This document shows, piece by piece, positions 7,839 through 17,279 of a stretch of 64,000 bases of DNA (position 1 is its first letter; the number at the start of each line of letters is the position of its first letter). Position numbers and translations under genes: made by a program. The stretch covers positions 603,008 to 667,007 of the forward strand of contig NZ_JH725081.1 in the NCBI RefSeq assembly GCF_000278255.1, given 5' to 3'. Origin of the DNA: Bartonella melophagi K-2C (GTDB lineage Bacteria; Pseudomonadota; Alphaproteobacteria; Rhizobiales; Rhizobiaceae). The notes under the pieces are model-generated. The model made no database searches and was not told the origin of the DNA. It saw only the letters and a program-made list of their open reading frames with translations.

Positions 7839-9488
7839 ATGGCACGTCAATTTATCTATCATATGGCTGGGGTCAATAAGATTTACGGCAGTAAGAAAAT
7901 TTTGGAAAATATTCATTTATCTTTTTATCCAGATGCTAAGATTGGTATTTTAGGCCCCAATGGTGCAGGTAAGTCGACAATTTTACGTATTATGAGTGGG
8001 GTAGATAAGGAATATACAGGAGAAGCATGGCTTGCTGAAGGAGCACGTTGTGGTTATCTCCCGCAAGAGCCTGTTCTTGATCCAAACAAAGATGTATGGG
8101 GTAATGTGATGGAAGGGGTTGCAGATAAGCAAGCAATTTTAGATCGTTATAATGAACTGATGATGAATTACAGTGATGAAACAGCCGATGAGAGTGCTAA
8201 ACTTCAAGATATTATTGACAGTCAAAATCTTTGGGATTTAGACAATCAAGTAGAAATGGCTATGGCCGCTCTTGGTTGTCCATCAGGGGAGGAGGGTGTA
8301 ACGAAACTTTCAGGTGGTGAAAGGCGGCGTGTTGCACTTTGTAAGTTGCTTTTGTCAAAACCTGATTTGTTGCTTCTAGATGAACCGACAAACCATTTAG
8401 ATGCTGAAACTACGGCCTGGCTTGAAAGGCATTTACGTGAATATCCAGGTGCAGTACTTCTGATTACGCATGACCGTTATTTTCTCGATAATGTAACGGG
8501 TTGGATATTAGAATTAGATCGCGGTAAAGGTATCCCTTATGAGGGAAATTATTCTGCTTATTTGAGTGCTAAAGCTAAACGTATGGCACAAGAGGGGCGT
8601 GAAGAAGCTGCTCGTCAACGTGCATTGTCCCGCGAAAAGGAGTGGATAGCTTCCAGTCCGAAAGCGCGCCAAGCAAAATCAAAAGCTCGTATCAGGGCTT
8701 ATGATGAATTGGTTCAAGCTGCACGTGAACGCCGTCCTGGAGATGCGCAAATTGTTATACCAGTTGGAGAAAGATTGGGACAGATTGTTATTGAGGTTGA
8801 TAATTTGTCAAAAGCGTATGGTGAGCGTGTATTAATCGATTCTCTTTCTTTCAAGCTTCCTGCCGGTGGAATTGTGGGCGTTATTGGTGCCAATGGTGTG
8901 GGGAAGTCTACCTTATTTAAAATGTTAACAGGGCAGGAACAGCCTGATTCAGGTACAGTACGCATTGGGGAAACGGTTCAGATGAGTTATATTGACCAGA
9001 ATCGTGATGCATTGGCAGGAGATAAGACTGTTTGGGAGGAAATCTCTGGTGGAGATGATATTATTAAATTAGGCAAATATGAAATGAATAGCCGTGCTTA
9101 TTGTGGTGCATTTAACTTTAAAGGTTCAGATCAGCAGCAAAAGGTGGCGAATTTATCAGGAGGGCAGCGCAATCGTGTTCATTTAGCTAAACTTTTAAAA
9201 AATGGAGGTAATGTTCTTCTTCTTGACGAACCTACAAACGATCTTGATACAGAAACATTAGGTGCATTAGAAGATGCACTGGAAAATTTTGCTGGTTGTG
9301 CAGTTGTGATATCGCATGATCGTATGTTTCTTGATAGGTTGGCTACTCATATTTTGGCGTTTGAAGGTAATGGTCATGTGGAATGGTTTGAAGGTAATTT
9401 TGCTGAATATGAAGCTGATAAACTTCGTCGTCTTGGTCCAGATGCTATTAATCTTAAACGTGTCAATTATAAACCTCTGGCCCGTTAA
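7839..9488 (+). CDS. ettA: energy-dependent translational throttle protein EttA (ABC-F)
   Basis: Soluble ABC-F ATPase that binds the ribosomal E site and gates entry into elongation according to ATP/ADP level. Two tandem ABC domains are present: Walker A GPNGAGKST and signature LSGGE with LLLLDEPTNHLD in the first half, and Walker A GANGVGKST, signature LSGGQ and LLLDEPTNDLD in the second. They are joined by the charged P-site tRNA-interaction linker (AREEAARQRALSREKEW region). The frame opens at 7815, but EttA proteins begin MARQFIYHM, which corresponds to the ATG at 7839 behind AAAGAGAAA; this gives 549 residues. Monocistronic. Confidence 0.95.
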   Translation: MARQFIYHMAGVNKIYGSKKILENIHLSFYPDAKIGILGPNGAGKSTILRIMSGVDKEYTGEAWLAEGARCGYLPQEPVLDPNKDVWGNVMEGVADKQAILDRYNELMMNYSDETADESAKLQDIIDSQNLWDLDNQVEMAMAALGCPSGEEGVTKLSGGERRRVALCKLLLSKPDLLLLDEPTNHLDAETTAWLERHLREYPGAVLLITHDRYFLDNVTGWILELDRGKGIPYEGNYSAYLSAKAKRMAQEGREEAARQRALSREKEWIASSPKARQAKSKARIRAYDELVQAARERRPGDAQIVIPVGERLGQIVIEVDNLSKAYGERVLIDSLSFKLPAGGIVGVIGANGVGKSTLFKMLTGQEQPDSGTVRIGETVQMSYIDQNRDALAGDKTVWEEISGGDDIIKLGKYEMNSRAYCGAFNFKGSDQQQKVANLSGGQRNRVHLAKLLKNGGNVLLLDEPTNDLDTETLGALEDALENFAGCAVVISHDRMFLDRLATHILAFEGNGHVEWFEGNFAEYEADKLRRLGPDAINLKRVNYKPLAR

Positions 9489-9960
9489 CACCACTTTTTT
9501 ATATGAATACTTATACTCCTAATTTGTCAGTATAATACTTTTTAGAAAATATCTAAGACCTGTATTTTTTGCAAAATATAGTTGCTTGATTTGACAGAGC
9601 AGGGCTGTTGAAGATTTTTATTGTAATAAGTTGTCTAATTAATTGATATAATTTATTCTGCTTATTGGAGTGTGATCTATAAAAACTATTTGTTATTTTA
9701 AAGTTTTTGCTACAGTAAATTATTTCTTATAATCTTGTACTAAGGATTTAAATTGCTAAAAAAAACTTTATTAACACACTTTGGAGTAAAGTGTGCTTCA
9801 AATTGGATCATCTTAAATATTTTTTGCCTAAATTTTTCCATTTTTACAAGGCTTAAAGTTGTTTTTTGCTCTTTTTTTAGCTAAAATGGTGAGAATTTCT
9901 TGTTATTTAAAATGTTTTATTTCATAGTAAAGTCATTGCATTAGCGATTATAATGGTTGA
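9489..9960. other. spacer after ettA
   Basis: About 470 nt of AT-rich DNA without a supported gene. It ends with a TATAAT box (9949-9954), the likely -10 of the C-rich RNA that follows; no good -35 accompanies it. Confidence 0.35.
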
Positions 9961-10062
9961 TGTAATAAGGCAATCAGGGAACCTCTCCCCCCCCTCCCCC
10001 GCGTGGATCCCTAGATTGTCTGGCCCGGCTGAAAAATTCTTCAGTCGGGTTTTATTTTTTTA
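9961..10062 (+). ncRNA. candidate small RNA with C-rich hairpin loop
   Basis: A predicted ~100-nt transcript. A TATAAT at 9949-9954 places its start near 9961. A hairpin pairs 9971-9980 (CAATCAGGGA) with 10008-10018 (TCCCTAGATTG, one bulged A) and presents a 27-nt loop dominated by C runs (CCTC...CCCTCCCCC). It is followed by a strong intrinsic terminator (10024-10049 plus U tract). There is no ORF. A C-rich unpaired loop complementary to Shine-Dalgarno sequences is the hallmark of alphaproteobacterial trans-acting small RNAs such as the alpha-r14/CcsR type with CCUCCUCCC loops. Membership of that family is inference from the loop and layout, not from alignment. Confidence 0.6.
10024..10062 (+). 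terminator. rho-independent terminator of the C-rich RNA
   Basis: Stem CCCGGCTGAA / TTCAGTCGGG (one G-U pair), 6-nt loop, followed by TTTTATTTTTTTA. It is the strongest intrinsic terminator in the first 12 kb and is not adjacent to any protein gene's 3' end. Confidence 0.85.
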
Positions 10063-10283
10063 TTTAAATTAACTTGAATTCAGCATTACACTGGTACATA
10101 TATCATTTTAGCAAGTGTAAACAGCTACTTATAGTATGGTGTTAATACATAAATGTTGGGAATATTTTCTAGGTGTTTAGATATTATTTTCAATAAGTGA
10201 TATAATTATTTTTAAATTAAAAAAATAAAAAACATTATATGCATGATGTAATTATAGTGTGTTAATAATGTTTTAGATCAAAG
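10063..10283. other. spacer and 5' region of the frameshifted gene
   Basis: AT-rich, without recognisable features. Confidence 0.3.
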
Positions 10284-10641
10284 ATGATAAAGTTTCACTG
10301 GCGTTATCTTTTTGTTCGAGTATTTCTTTTATTGTTCGTTGCGGTAGCGAGTTTTTGTGTATCAATTTGTGTTTGGTGAGGCGAGCTTTTCACGCCAGAC
10401 TGATACAACAGATAGTGCCCTAGGAGGGGTGGCAGTATTTTCATCGGATGTTCCAGTGAATCTTTTTAAGATAAGTTCTCAGCAAGAAAAGAGCATTGTT
10501 AAGCAGGTACGTCAAAATGCTATTGCTGCTGCCCTTGCGAGTGGTCAGAATAATAAACAGGAACAACAATTTGAAAAAATTGCAGCTGCAGCTGCATTAG
10601 AAGTAATTTCTCATTCTTCTGCTGTTAATGTTGGTTTTTAA
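10284..10641 (+). pseudogene. small secreted protein gene broken by a frameshift at a T5 run
   Basis: An ATG at 10284 opens a typical signal peptide (MIKFHWRYLFVRVFLLLF..., Arg-rich then hydrophobic) but the frame stops at 10377-10379. The next frame, open from a GTG at 10357 to 10641, encodes 94 residues (FVFGEASFSRQTD..., then a Gln/Ala-rich helical tail). Removing one T from the run GTTTTTG at 10351-10357 joins the two into a single preprotein of about 119 residues running ...AVASFVYQFVFGEAS... I recognise no family for the mature part. It could be a recent pseudogene, a slippage-controlled gene or a sequencing error. Confidence is for the joined-gene reading. Confidence 0.55.
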
Positions 10642-12034
10642 TCATTTGTCTATAATGATTTAAGAATAATCATTTGAAGCTTATTTTAAGAATGCTTTGT
10701 TGCGTCCTTTTCTAGAATATAAAAGTATAAAAAATACATTCTGAATTATTTACTACGTTATTGGGGATGAATGATAGGTAAACTGCTAAAGTGTTTTTTC
10801 TATAAAATTTAAGCTGTTGATCCATTTTAGCTGCGTGAGGTTGGTGTATCGTAAGCCCGCGTGTGTATGAATGTAAGCCAAAATATTTATTAGGTAATAT
10901 TTTTAGGGGGCAGAAGCATAAATTGCTTGTTAATAGGTATTACTTATTAGTTGGTAATTGAAATTATCAATGTTTTTTACAAAATTATGTGAAAAATAGA
11001 TAGAAGCTGGTCATCAAGTTGTCCTTGAAAGCAGTTAATAATATATAATTGAAAGACTGACTTGTTAACATATTTAAGTGTAGTTTCTCATAAGAGAATT
11101 AGCTCTGGAGAATGGTTTTTATAACATGAACTTTTGCTAATTGGTATTGATTTTAAATAAAACTGATGATCTTTGCTAGGGATGCTATATGCTTAATGAA
11201 TAAAAGAGCATTCGTTAAAAACATTCTTAGTCGATATTGGTATTTAAAATAGTAGATTTGGCAATAATGGAGTTTTTAATATCTGTAAGCGATAAATGAT
11301 GGAGTTTTTCATCATTATTTTTATTTGCATACAATTAGTATTGTAGGTCTATCAAATGAATATATTGTATCACTTTTAAATTCCTTTCTAGATGAAATAC
11401 ACCTTAAAGCTTTATAATTGTGATTAGATGTATTTTAGTGAAAAAAGAAAGAATGTAATTTTTGAAAATCCTTTTAAATTGCGAGCTTTTCTCTATTTTT
11501 ATATTTTGTGCGAAAGGGTTTATACTGATATTGAAAGTTCAAGCTTAGACAGCAGTTTAATTGTTATTTTCTTTTAAGATATTTGTTCTTTTTTATGAAA
11601 TTTTAGTTCAAAAATTGCAAATTCAATATAAGATTCCAATTAATTTAGCATAAGCTATTGTTAGTATAAAGGTAACGGTCGTACGCATACAAAAAATTTT
11701 TTGGTACAATAGATTTACCAGCGAGGGGGAGTTTCAAAATAACTCTGTATAAAGATCTTTATCATTCTTAAGGCAATTTTGAATGCGGTGTACATTATTT
11801 GATATAAATACTTAAATTAAGCAGTGACAATAGCTGTATAATTTTAAAAAATAATGCCGATCGTGCTGTGTAAACGAGTTCTGTTTTAGTTTAAAGTATT
11901 GCTCAAAAAATTACAATCTATTTATTTTCATTGAAATAACACTATGTTTTAATGGTAATGAACGATTTTAAGGATATATAAAATATTTTTAAGGGCTATT
12001 TTCACTTTGTGAAAAATGTTTTATAAATCATCAA
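10642..12034. other. large decayed spacer upstream of rnpB
   Basis: Almost 1.4 kb with no ORF that combines length, ribosome site and non-random codon use on either strand, no tRNA-like sequence and no strong terminator. The rnpB promoter must lie near the right end, but I could not pick one. Probably the remains of genes lost in the Bartonella lineage. Confidence 0.4.
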
Positions 12035-12422
12035 GTCAGTCGGCTGGGCAGCCGCGCTTGTTCAATGTTTAAAAGAGCAGGTGAGGAAAGTCCGGGCTCC
12101 ATGGAAAAACGGTGCCGGGTAACACCCGGCGGGGGTGACCCTAGGGAAAGTGCCACAGAAAGCAAACCGCCTATTTCATAGGTAAGGGTGAAAGGGTGGG
12201 GTAAGAGCCCACCGCGCACTCAGTAATGAGTGTGGCAAGGTAAACCCCACCGGGAGCAAGACCGAATAGAAATGACGTGCAAGATTTTACTTGCAGCCAG
12301 TTTCCAGGTGAGTCATTTGGGTAGGTTGCACGAGGCGGATGGTAACATCCGTCCCAGATGAATGGTTGCCATGTAGAGTGTAAACTTTACCATACAGAAC
12401 CCGGCTTACAGGCCGACTGATA
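12035..12422 (+). ncRNA. rnpB: RNase P RNA (type A)
   Basis: Catalytic RNA of RNase P, which cuts the 5' leader from pre-tRNAs. The ends pair as helix P1 (TCAGTCGGC at 12036-12044 with GCCGACTGA near 12412-12420). The universally conserved core is present: GAGGAAAGTCCGGGCTCC near the 5' end, the CACAGAAA... segment with AGGTAAGGGTGAAAGGGTGG, the GGTAAACCCCACC block, and the 3' ACAGAACCCGGCTTACAGGCC. Length (~390 nt) fits bacterial type A. Boundaries are accurate to a few nucleotides. It lies immediately upstream of the division cluster. Confidence 0.97.
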
Positions 12423-12659
12423 TTTTTATAGTTTTGGCACAAGTTTTCAAAAAAATTATGTTTAAATTGCACACTTAAAAAAATGTTTTTTAAAATTATA
12501 ACATTTCTTTAAATATAATGAATTAATGTGTGTATTAGGATAACTTTAACTGCATTTTCTTTTGTTAAGATTAAATGTGAAGGTTAAGGTGTGGTTATGA
12601 TGACATCATTTGCCATTGGTGGTTATTGATGCGGAAAATATAAATCAAGATGGGTTATT

Positions 12660-13658
12660 TTGATAGGGCAGGGTAACGAAACTGAGAGCCATATTCCAGT
12701 ATTGTTGCAGCCAGTTTTAGCTGCGCTTGTACCATTAGCTGGGGCAAAAGTAATTGATGGCACCTTTGGTGCTGGGGGGTATACGCGTGCTTTGCTTGAT
12801 GCAGGTGCAGATGTTATTGCTCTTGATCGTGATCCTCATGCAATCCGTGAGGGACAATTGCTTGTCGATCAATTTTTTCCACATCTTCGTTTGATGCAAA
12901 TGGAGTTTTCACGGTTGGATTGTGTGGTGGAAGAAAAGGTGGATGCAGTTATTCTTGATATTGGCGTATCTTCAATGCAATTGGATGAAGCTGAACGGGG
13001 ATTTTCTTTTCAAAAAGATGGTCCGCTAGATATGCGAATGGCACAGACTGGTTTTACAGCAAGTGATGTTGTTAATTATTTAAAAGTCAATGAATTGTCC
13101 CGTATATTTAAGATATTGGGTGAAGAGCGTCATGCGGGTCGAATTGCGCGGATGATTGAAAAGCGTCGTCGTATTCGTCCTTTTTTGCGTACATGTGATC
13201 TTGCTAATGCTATTGAGGTTTTAGTTGGTCGTAAACCAGATGATCGTATTCATCCTGCAACACGTGTGTTTCAGGCGCTTCGTATTTATGTTAATGATGA
13301 GCTTGGTGAACTTATGCGAGGTTTATTGGCTGCTGAAAAAGTTTTGAAAACAGGGGGGCGTTTGGGAGTTGTTAGTTTTCATTCTCTTGAGGATCGCATA
13401 GTAAAAAGATTTTTTTCTGCTCGTTCAGGAGAAGGGGGAAGGTCGCGCTATCTTCCTGAAATAAAATCTAGTCCAGCAACATTTTTGCCTTTGTTTAAAG
13501 GTGTGAAGACTGCAAATGAAGAAGAATTACAAAAAAATCCTCGTGCACGTTCTGCAAAATTACGTGTAGGCATTCGTACTCAAGAGGATGTCATTAAAGC
13601 GGATATGGAATTGTTTGGTTTGGCAGAAATTACCAGTTTTAAAGGCAGTAAGAAATGA
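12660..13658 (+). CDS. rsmH: 16S rRNA m4C1402 methyltransferase RsmH (MraW)
   Basis: SAM-dependent enzyme methylating N4 of C1402 in the 16S rRNA P site, and first gene of the division/cell-wall cluster. Motifs: [10 protein letters not shown] at the N-terminus, [16 protein letters not shown] (SAM-binding GxGxG-like loop), DLGVSS-type [19 protein letters not shown], and [16 protein letters not shown]. An in-frame TGA at 12627 and the lack of any ATG after it leave TTG at 12660 as the only reasonable start, giving 332 residues. An ATG at 12650 is out of frame. mraZ, which usually precedes it, is not present between rnpB and this gene. Overlaps ftsL by 4 nt (ATGA). Confidence 0.95.
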   Translation: MIGQGNETESHIPVLLQPVLAALVPLAGAKVIDGTFGAGGYTRALLDAGADVIALDRDPHAIREGQLLVDQFFPHLRLMQMEFSRLDCVVEEKVDAVILDIGVSSMQLDEAERGFSFQKDGPLDMRMAQTGFTASDVVNYLKVNELSRIFKILGEERHAGRIARMIEKRRRIRPFLRTCDLANAIEVLVGRKPDDRIHPATRVFQALRIYVNDELGELMRGLLAAEKVLKTGGRLGVVSFHSLEDRIVKRFFSARSGEGGRSRYLPEIKSSPATFLPLFKGVKTANEEELQKNPRARSAKLRVGIRTQEDVIKADMELFGLAEITSFKGSKK

Positions 13659-14059
13659 CATTTTTTCGTACATTGGATGTGGTTTTAGTGACTATTATGA
13701 TTTGTATGGCAGCTATTACTTATAAGGTAAAATATGATGTCCAAAAACAAATTGGCGAAGCATACCGTCTTGAACGGGAGATTACAGCAGAAAAAAATAT
13801 GGTAAGGCTTTTGCATGCTGAGTGGGCTGTGATGATAGAACCATCACGTATGCAAAAACTTGCAGAATATTATCAAAAAGAGCTAGGTTTGGAGATAATA
13901 CAACCTCGTCAGATTGTAGAATTGAAAGATATTCCAGTACGTTTATATGATCAAATTGACGAATTGATTAAGAAAAATACCTTTGAAGAAGATAAGGCTC
14001 TTCTTGTTAAAAATCATGTTTCTCAGAATAATAACGTTATTCAAAAAGGTGTGCAGTAA
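13655..14059 (+). CDS. ftsL: cell division protein FtsL
   Basis: Small bitopic divisome protein (134 residues): short cytoplasmic N-terminus, one membrane helix at about residues 7-23, then a periplasmic coiled coil through which FtsL pairs with FtsB and recruits FtsW/FtsI. Sequence similarity in this family is low, and the call rests on topology, size and position between rsmH and ftsI. Start codon overlaps the rsmH stop (ATGA), and its stop overlaps the ftsI start (TAATG), so translation is likely coupled. Confidence 0.88.
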   Translation: MTFFRTLDVVLVTIMICMAAITYKVKYDVQKQIGEAYRLEREITAEKNMVRLLHAEWAVMIEPSRMQKLAEYYQKELGLEIIQPRQIVELKDIPVRLYDQIDELIKKNTFEEDKALLVKNHVSQNNNVIQKGVQ

Positions 14060-15810
14060 TGCGATTATTGCTCCTGTTTTCACGGAAAAAGAAATATTTA
14101 AATGACCAATTGAGCAATCCAGATCTTCCTATTTATCACTCATATTTTAACCGTTCACGATTGATTTTTTCTCTACTGTGTTGTCTTATTCTGTACGGTA
14201 TTATGGCAAAATGCCTTATTTCTTATGGGCTTCAAGGTGGCCAGATTGAAGAAGCAAAAGGACCGGGAGCATTACAGCTGGCTGCTCGACCTGATATTAT
14301 TGATCGTAATGGGCGTTTATTGGCAACAGATATTGAAACTTACTCACTTTTTGCCGAACCACGTCGCATTATTGATATAGATGAAACAATAGAATTGATT
14401 TCAACAGTTTTACCTCAGCTTAATTGGCAAGAAACTTATAAACGCTTAAAAAGAAAATCTCGTTTTTCTTGGGTCCAACGTGGGTTAACTCCGACACAAA
14501 AAGCGCAAATTATGGCACTTGGTATTCCAGGTATTGGTTTTCGTACTGAAGTACGTCGTTTTTATCCAGGTGGGCCTATAGCTTCGCATATTCTTGGTAT
14601 GGTTAATGTTGATAATCAAGGCATAGCAGGCATAGAAAAATATATTGATGATACGGGTTTGAGTGTTCTTCGAGATGCTGGTCTTGCAACTGAGGCATTA
14701 TTGAAACCAGTTCAACTTTCGATTGATATACGTGTTCAGGCAATTGTGCGTGATGAGCTTATGAAGGGGATGAAGCGCTATAAAGCGCTTGCTGCAGGAG
14801 CTGTTATTTTAAACATCCATACCGGTGAGGTCGTTGCTATGGTATCTGTGCCTGATTTTGACCCTGGGAATCCTGTTGATGCTCTTAAAGGTGACCGCCT
14901 TAATCGGATGACAGCTGGAACTTTTGAAATGGGATCAATTATCAAAAGCTTTACTACTGCGATGGCACTTGATTCAGAAGTTTTTCATTTAAATAGTATC
15001 ATTGATGCTTCAAAACCAATTCAAGTAAGTCATAGTCGTTTTATTCGTGATTTTCATGGGAAAAATCGCTTCTTAACACTATGGGAGGTTTTTGTTTATT
15101 CTTCTAATATTGGCTCTGCTCGAGAAGTATTAGAAATAGGAGTTGATGGACATCGTGATTTTTTGAAACGACTTGGTTTACTTGATCGTATGACAACAGA
15201 ATTACCTGAGGTTGCTACCCCTGTTTTGCCACGTCGTTGGCGGGATATAGATTCTATGACGATTTCTTTTGGTCACGGTATGGCAACAACACCATTGCAA
15301 ACAGCGGTAGGAACAGCTGCTTTAATGAATGGTGGTTGGCTGATTGAACCCACATTTTTAAAGCGAACTGAAGCGCAAGTTTTGCAACATGCTAAACAAG
15401 TGTTACACCCCCGAACTAGCCAGGATATGCGCTACCTTTATCAGTTAAATAGTACTATTGGTTCTGGGCGTAATGCAAAGGTGGAAGGTTATCGTATTGG
15501 CGGTAAGACAGGAACGGCTGAAAAAGTTGAAAATGGAAAATATTCTAAGAGGAAGAATTTCAACAGTTTTCTTGCTGCTTTCCCTATGGATAATCCCTCG
15601 TATGTTGTTTTAACAATTGTTGATGAACCTCAACCTGAAGATGGTAAACATTCAGCAGTAGCAGCAATGAATGCGGCACCAATGCTTGCGAATATTATTC
15701 GCCGTTCAGCTAGTTTTCTTGGAATAAAATCAGATTTAAAAAAAGAATATGAGATGACTTTAAGTGCAAGTAATAATGCTGCATTATTTAAAACAACGGT
15801 AAAAAATTAA
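14059..15810 (+). CDS. ftsI: septal peptidoglycan transpeptidase FtsI (PBP3)
   Basis: Class B penicillin-binding protein that cross-links septal peptidoglycan. 583 residues: membrane anchor about 33-55, PBP dimerisation domain with ARPDIIDRNGRLLATD near 76-91, then the transpeptidase domain. The active-site motifs are all visible: SxxK with Ser293/Lys296 (GSIIKSF; most homologues have STFK/STMK), SSN at 348-350, and KTG at 483-485. The C-terminus is soluble. Coupled to ftsL by a TAATG overlap and followed by murE after 17 nt. Confidence 0.96.
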   Translation: MRLLLLFSRKKKYLNDQLSNPDLPIYHSYFNRSRLIFSLLCCLILYGIMAKCLISYGLQGGQIEEAKGPGALQLAARPDIIDRNGRLLATDIETYSLFAEPRRIIDIDETIELISTVLPQLNWQETYKRLKRKSRFSWVQRGLTPTQKAQIMALGIPGIGFRTEVRRFYPGGPIASHILGMVNVDNQGIAGIEKYIDDTGLSVLRDAGLATEALLKPVQLSIDIRVQAIVRDELMKGMKRYKALAAGAVILNIHTGEVVAMVSVPDFDPGNPVDALKGDRLNRMTAGTFEMGSIIKSFTTAMALDSEVFHLNSIIDASKPIQVSHSRFIRDFHGKNRFLTLWEVFVYSSNIGSAREVLEIGVDGHRDFLKRLGLLDRMTTELPEVATPVLPRRWRDIDSMTISFGHGMATTPLQTAVGTAALMNGGWLIEPTFLKRTEAQVLQHAKQVLHPRTSQDMRYLYQLNSTIGSGRNAKVEGYRIGGKTGTAEKVENGKYSKRKNFNSFLAAFPMDNPSYVVLTIVDEPQPEDGKHSAVAAMNAAPMLANIIRRSASFLGIKSDLKKEYEMTLSASNNAALFKTTVKN

Positions 15811-15827
15811 CATAAAGATAAGCGATC

Positions 15828-17279
15828 ATGTTTCTTGGAGCATTGTTTACAGAATGTATAGAAGATAATTGTCTTGCCTCAATTGAAATTACCGGAATAA
15901 GTTCAGATTCTCGACAAGTGTTGCCGGGCTACGTTTTTGTGGCTCTTCAAGGGAATAAAGGTGATGGCAGGCAATATGTGAATGACGCTATAAAGCGTGG
16001 TGCACGAGTAATAGTTACAGATTATGATTGTATCCTTGAGGAGTTATGTGTTCCGGTTTTGCGTGTTGTGGATGTACGCCATAGTTTAGCCATTGCAGCT
16101 GCACGTTTTTATGGTGTTCAGCCTGAAATTGTTACAGCTGTTACGGGGACAAGTGGAAAAACATCGGTTGTGTCTTTTGTTAGGCAAATTTGGAAGCATG
16201 TTGGGTTTTGTGCAGCTAGCATAGGGACAGTTGGTGTTGTTTCTCCTAAGCGTAATGATTATGGTTCCCTCACAACACCTGATCCAGTAATGTTGCAGCG
16301 CTTGTTATGTGAGATTGCTGGTGAAGGTGTTACGCATGCGGCACTTGAAGCTTCTTCGCACGGTCTTGATCAGGGTCGACTTGATGGAGTGCGTTTGGCA
16401 GCGGCAGCTTTCACAAATTTAGGGCGCGATCATATGGATTATCACACGTGTGTGGAAGATTATTTGCGTGCTAAAATGAGGTTGTTTGATACGCTTTTAC
16501 CATGCGATGCGCCCGCTATTATTTTTGCGGATGATGTTTATTCACAAAGGGTGATTGATCATGTTACCCAAGCAGGGCGCCCAGTATTAACAATTGGACG
16601 TAAGGGGAAGTTTATTACAATTAATCGTATTGAGCACCAGCGTTTGAAGCAATGTGTTGAGTGTCGTATAGGAAACGATATTTATACATTTGATTTGCCT
16701 CTTGCAGGGGAGTTTCAAGTGACTAATTCACTTATGGCTGCAGGTTTAGCAATTGCGACAAGTATACCTGCAGATAGTGTTTTTCGCTCTTTGAAAAAAT
16801 TGCAAGGAGCACCTGGCCGGTTAGAGTTGGTGGGAAATACAAAAGATAATGCATTTGTTTATGTGGATTATGCTCATAAACCAGAGGCTTTAGAGCAGGT
16901 ATTACTTTCTGTTCGCCCCTTTACATTGGGGCGTTTGATTCTTGTTTTTGGTTGTGGTGGTGATCGTGATCAGGGCAAAAGACCCTTGATGGGAAAAATT
17001 GCAGCAAGCAAAGCTGATATTGTTATTGTTACTGATGATAATCCTCGCACGGAAGATCCTGCGAAAATTCGAAAAGATATTTTACAAGCAGCATCAGGAG
17101 CAATGGAAATGGCAGATCGTGGTGAAGCTATTGATTATGCTGTGAGGTTACTTGAAGCTGGAGATACATTGATTATTGCAGGAAAAGGTCATGAAAATGG
17201 TCAAATTATAGGAAAGACAACGTATCCTTTTTCAGATCATTTAAGAGCAGTTTCTGCTTTGAAAGAACGAAATAAATGA
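15828..17279 (+). CDS. murE: UDP-MurNAc-tripeptide synthetase MurE (meso-DAP adding)
   Basis: Cytoplasmic Mur ligase that adds meso-diaminopimelate to UDP-MurNAc-Ala-Glu. ATP loop TGTSGKT at about 106-112, Mur ligase motif [10 protein letters not shown], carbamylated Lys216 in YLRAKMRLF, and the DAP-specifying DNPR motif at 404-407, which excludes a lysine-adding enzyme. 483 residues, normal length. Its stop overlaps the start of murF by 4 nt. Confidence 0.96.
   Translation: MFLGALFTECIEDNCLASIEITGISSDSRQVLPGYVFVALQGNKGDGRQYVNDAIKRGARVIVTDYDCILEELCVPVLRVVDVRHSLAIAAARFYGVQPEIVTAVTGTSGKTSVVSFVRQIWKHVGFCAASIGTVGVVSPKRNDYGSLTTPDPVMLQRLLCEIAGEGVTHAALEASSHGLDQGRLDGVRLAAAAFTNLGRDHMDYHTCVEDYLRAKMRLFDTLLPCDAPAIIFADDVYSQRVIDHVTQAGRPVLTIGRKGKFITINRIEHQRLKQCVECRIGNDIYTFDLPLAGEFQVTNSLMAAGLAIATSIPADSVFRSLKKLQGAPGRLELVGNTKDNAFVYVDYAHKPEALEQVLLSVRPFTLGRLILVFGCGGDRDQGKRPLMGKIAASKADIVIVTDDNPRTEDPAKIRKDILQAASGAMEMADRGEAIDYAVRLLEAGDTLIIAGKGHENGQIIGKTTYPFSDHLRAVSALKERNK

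Noticed and set aside
12031..12472. Two open frames on the - strand across RNase P RNA (12031-12219 and 12287-12472)
   Set aside because: They are antisense to the conserved core of rnpB; their sequence is dictated by RNA structure, and neither has a ribosome site.
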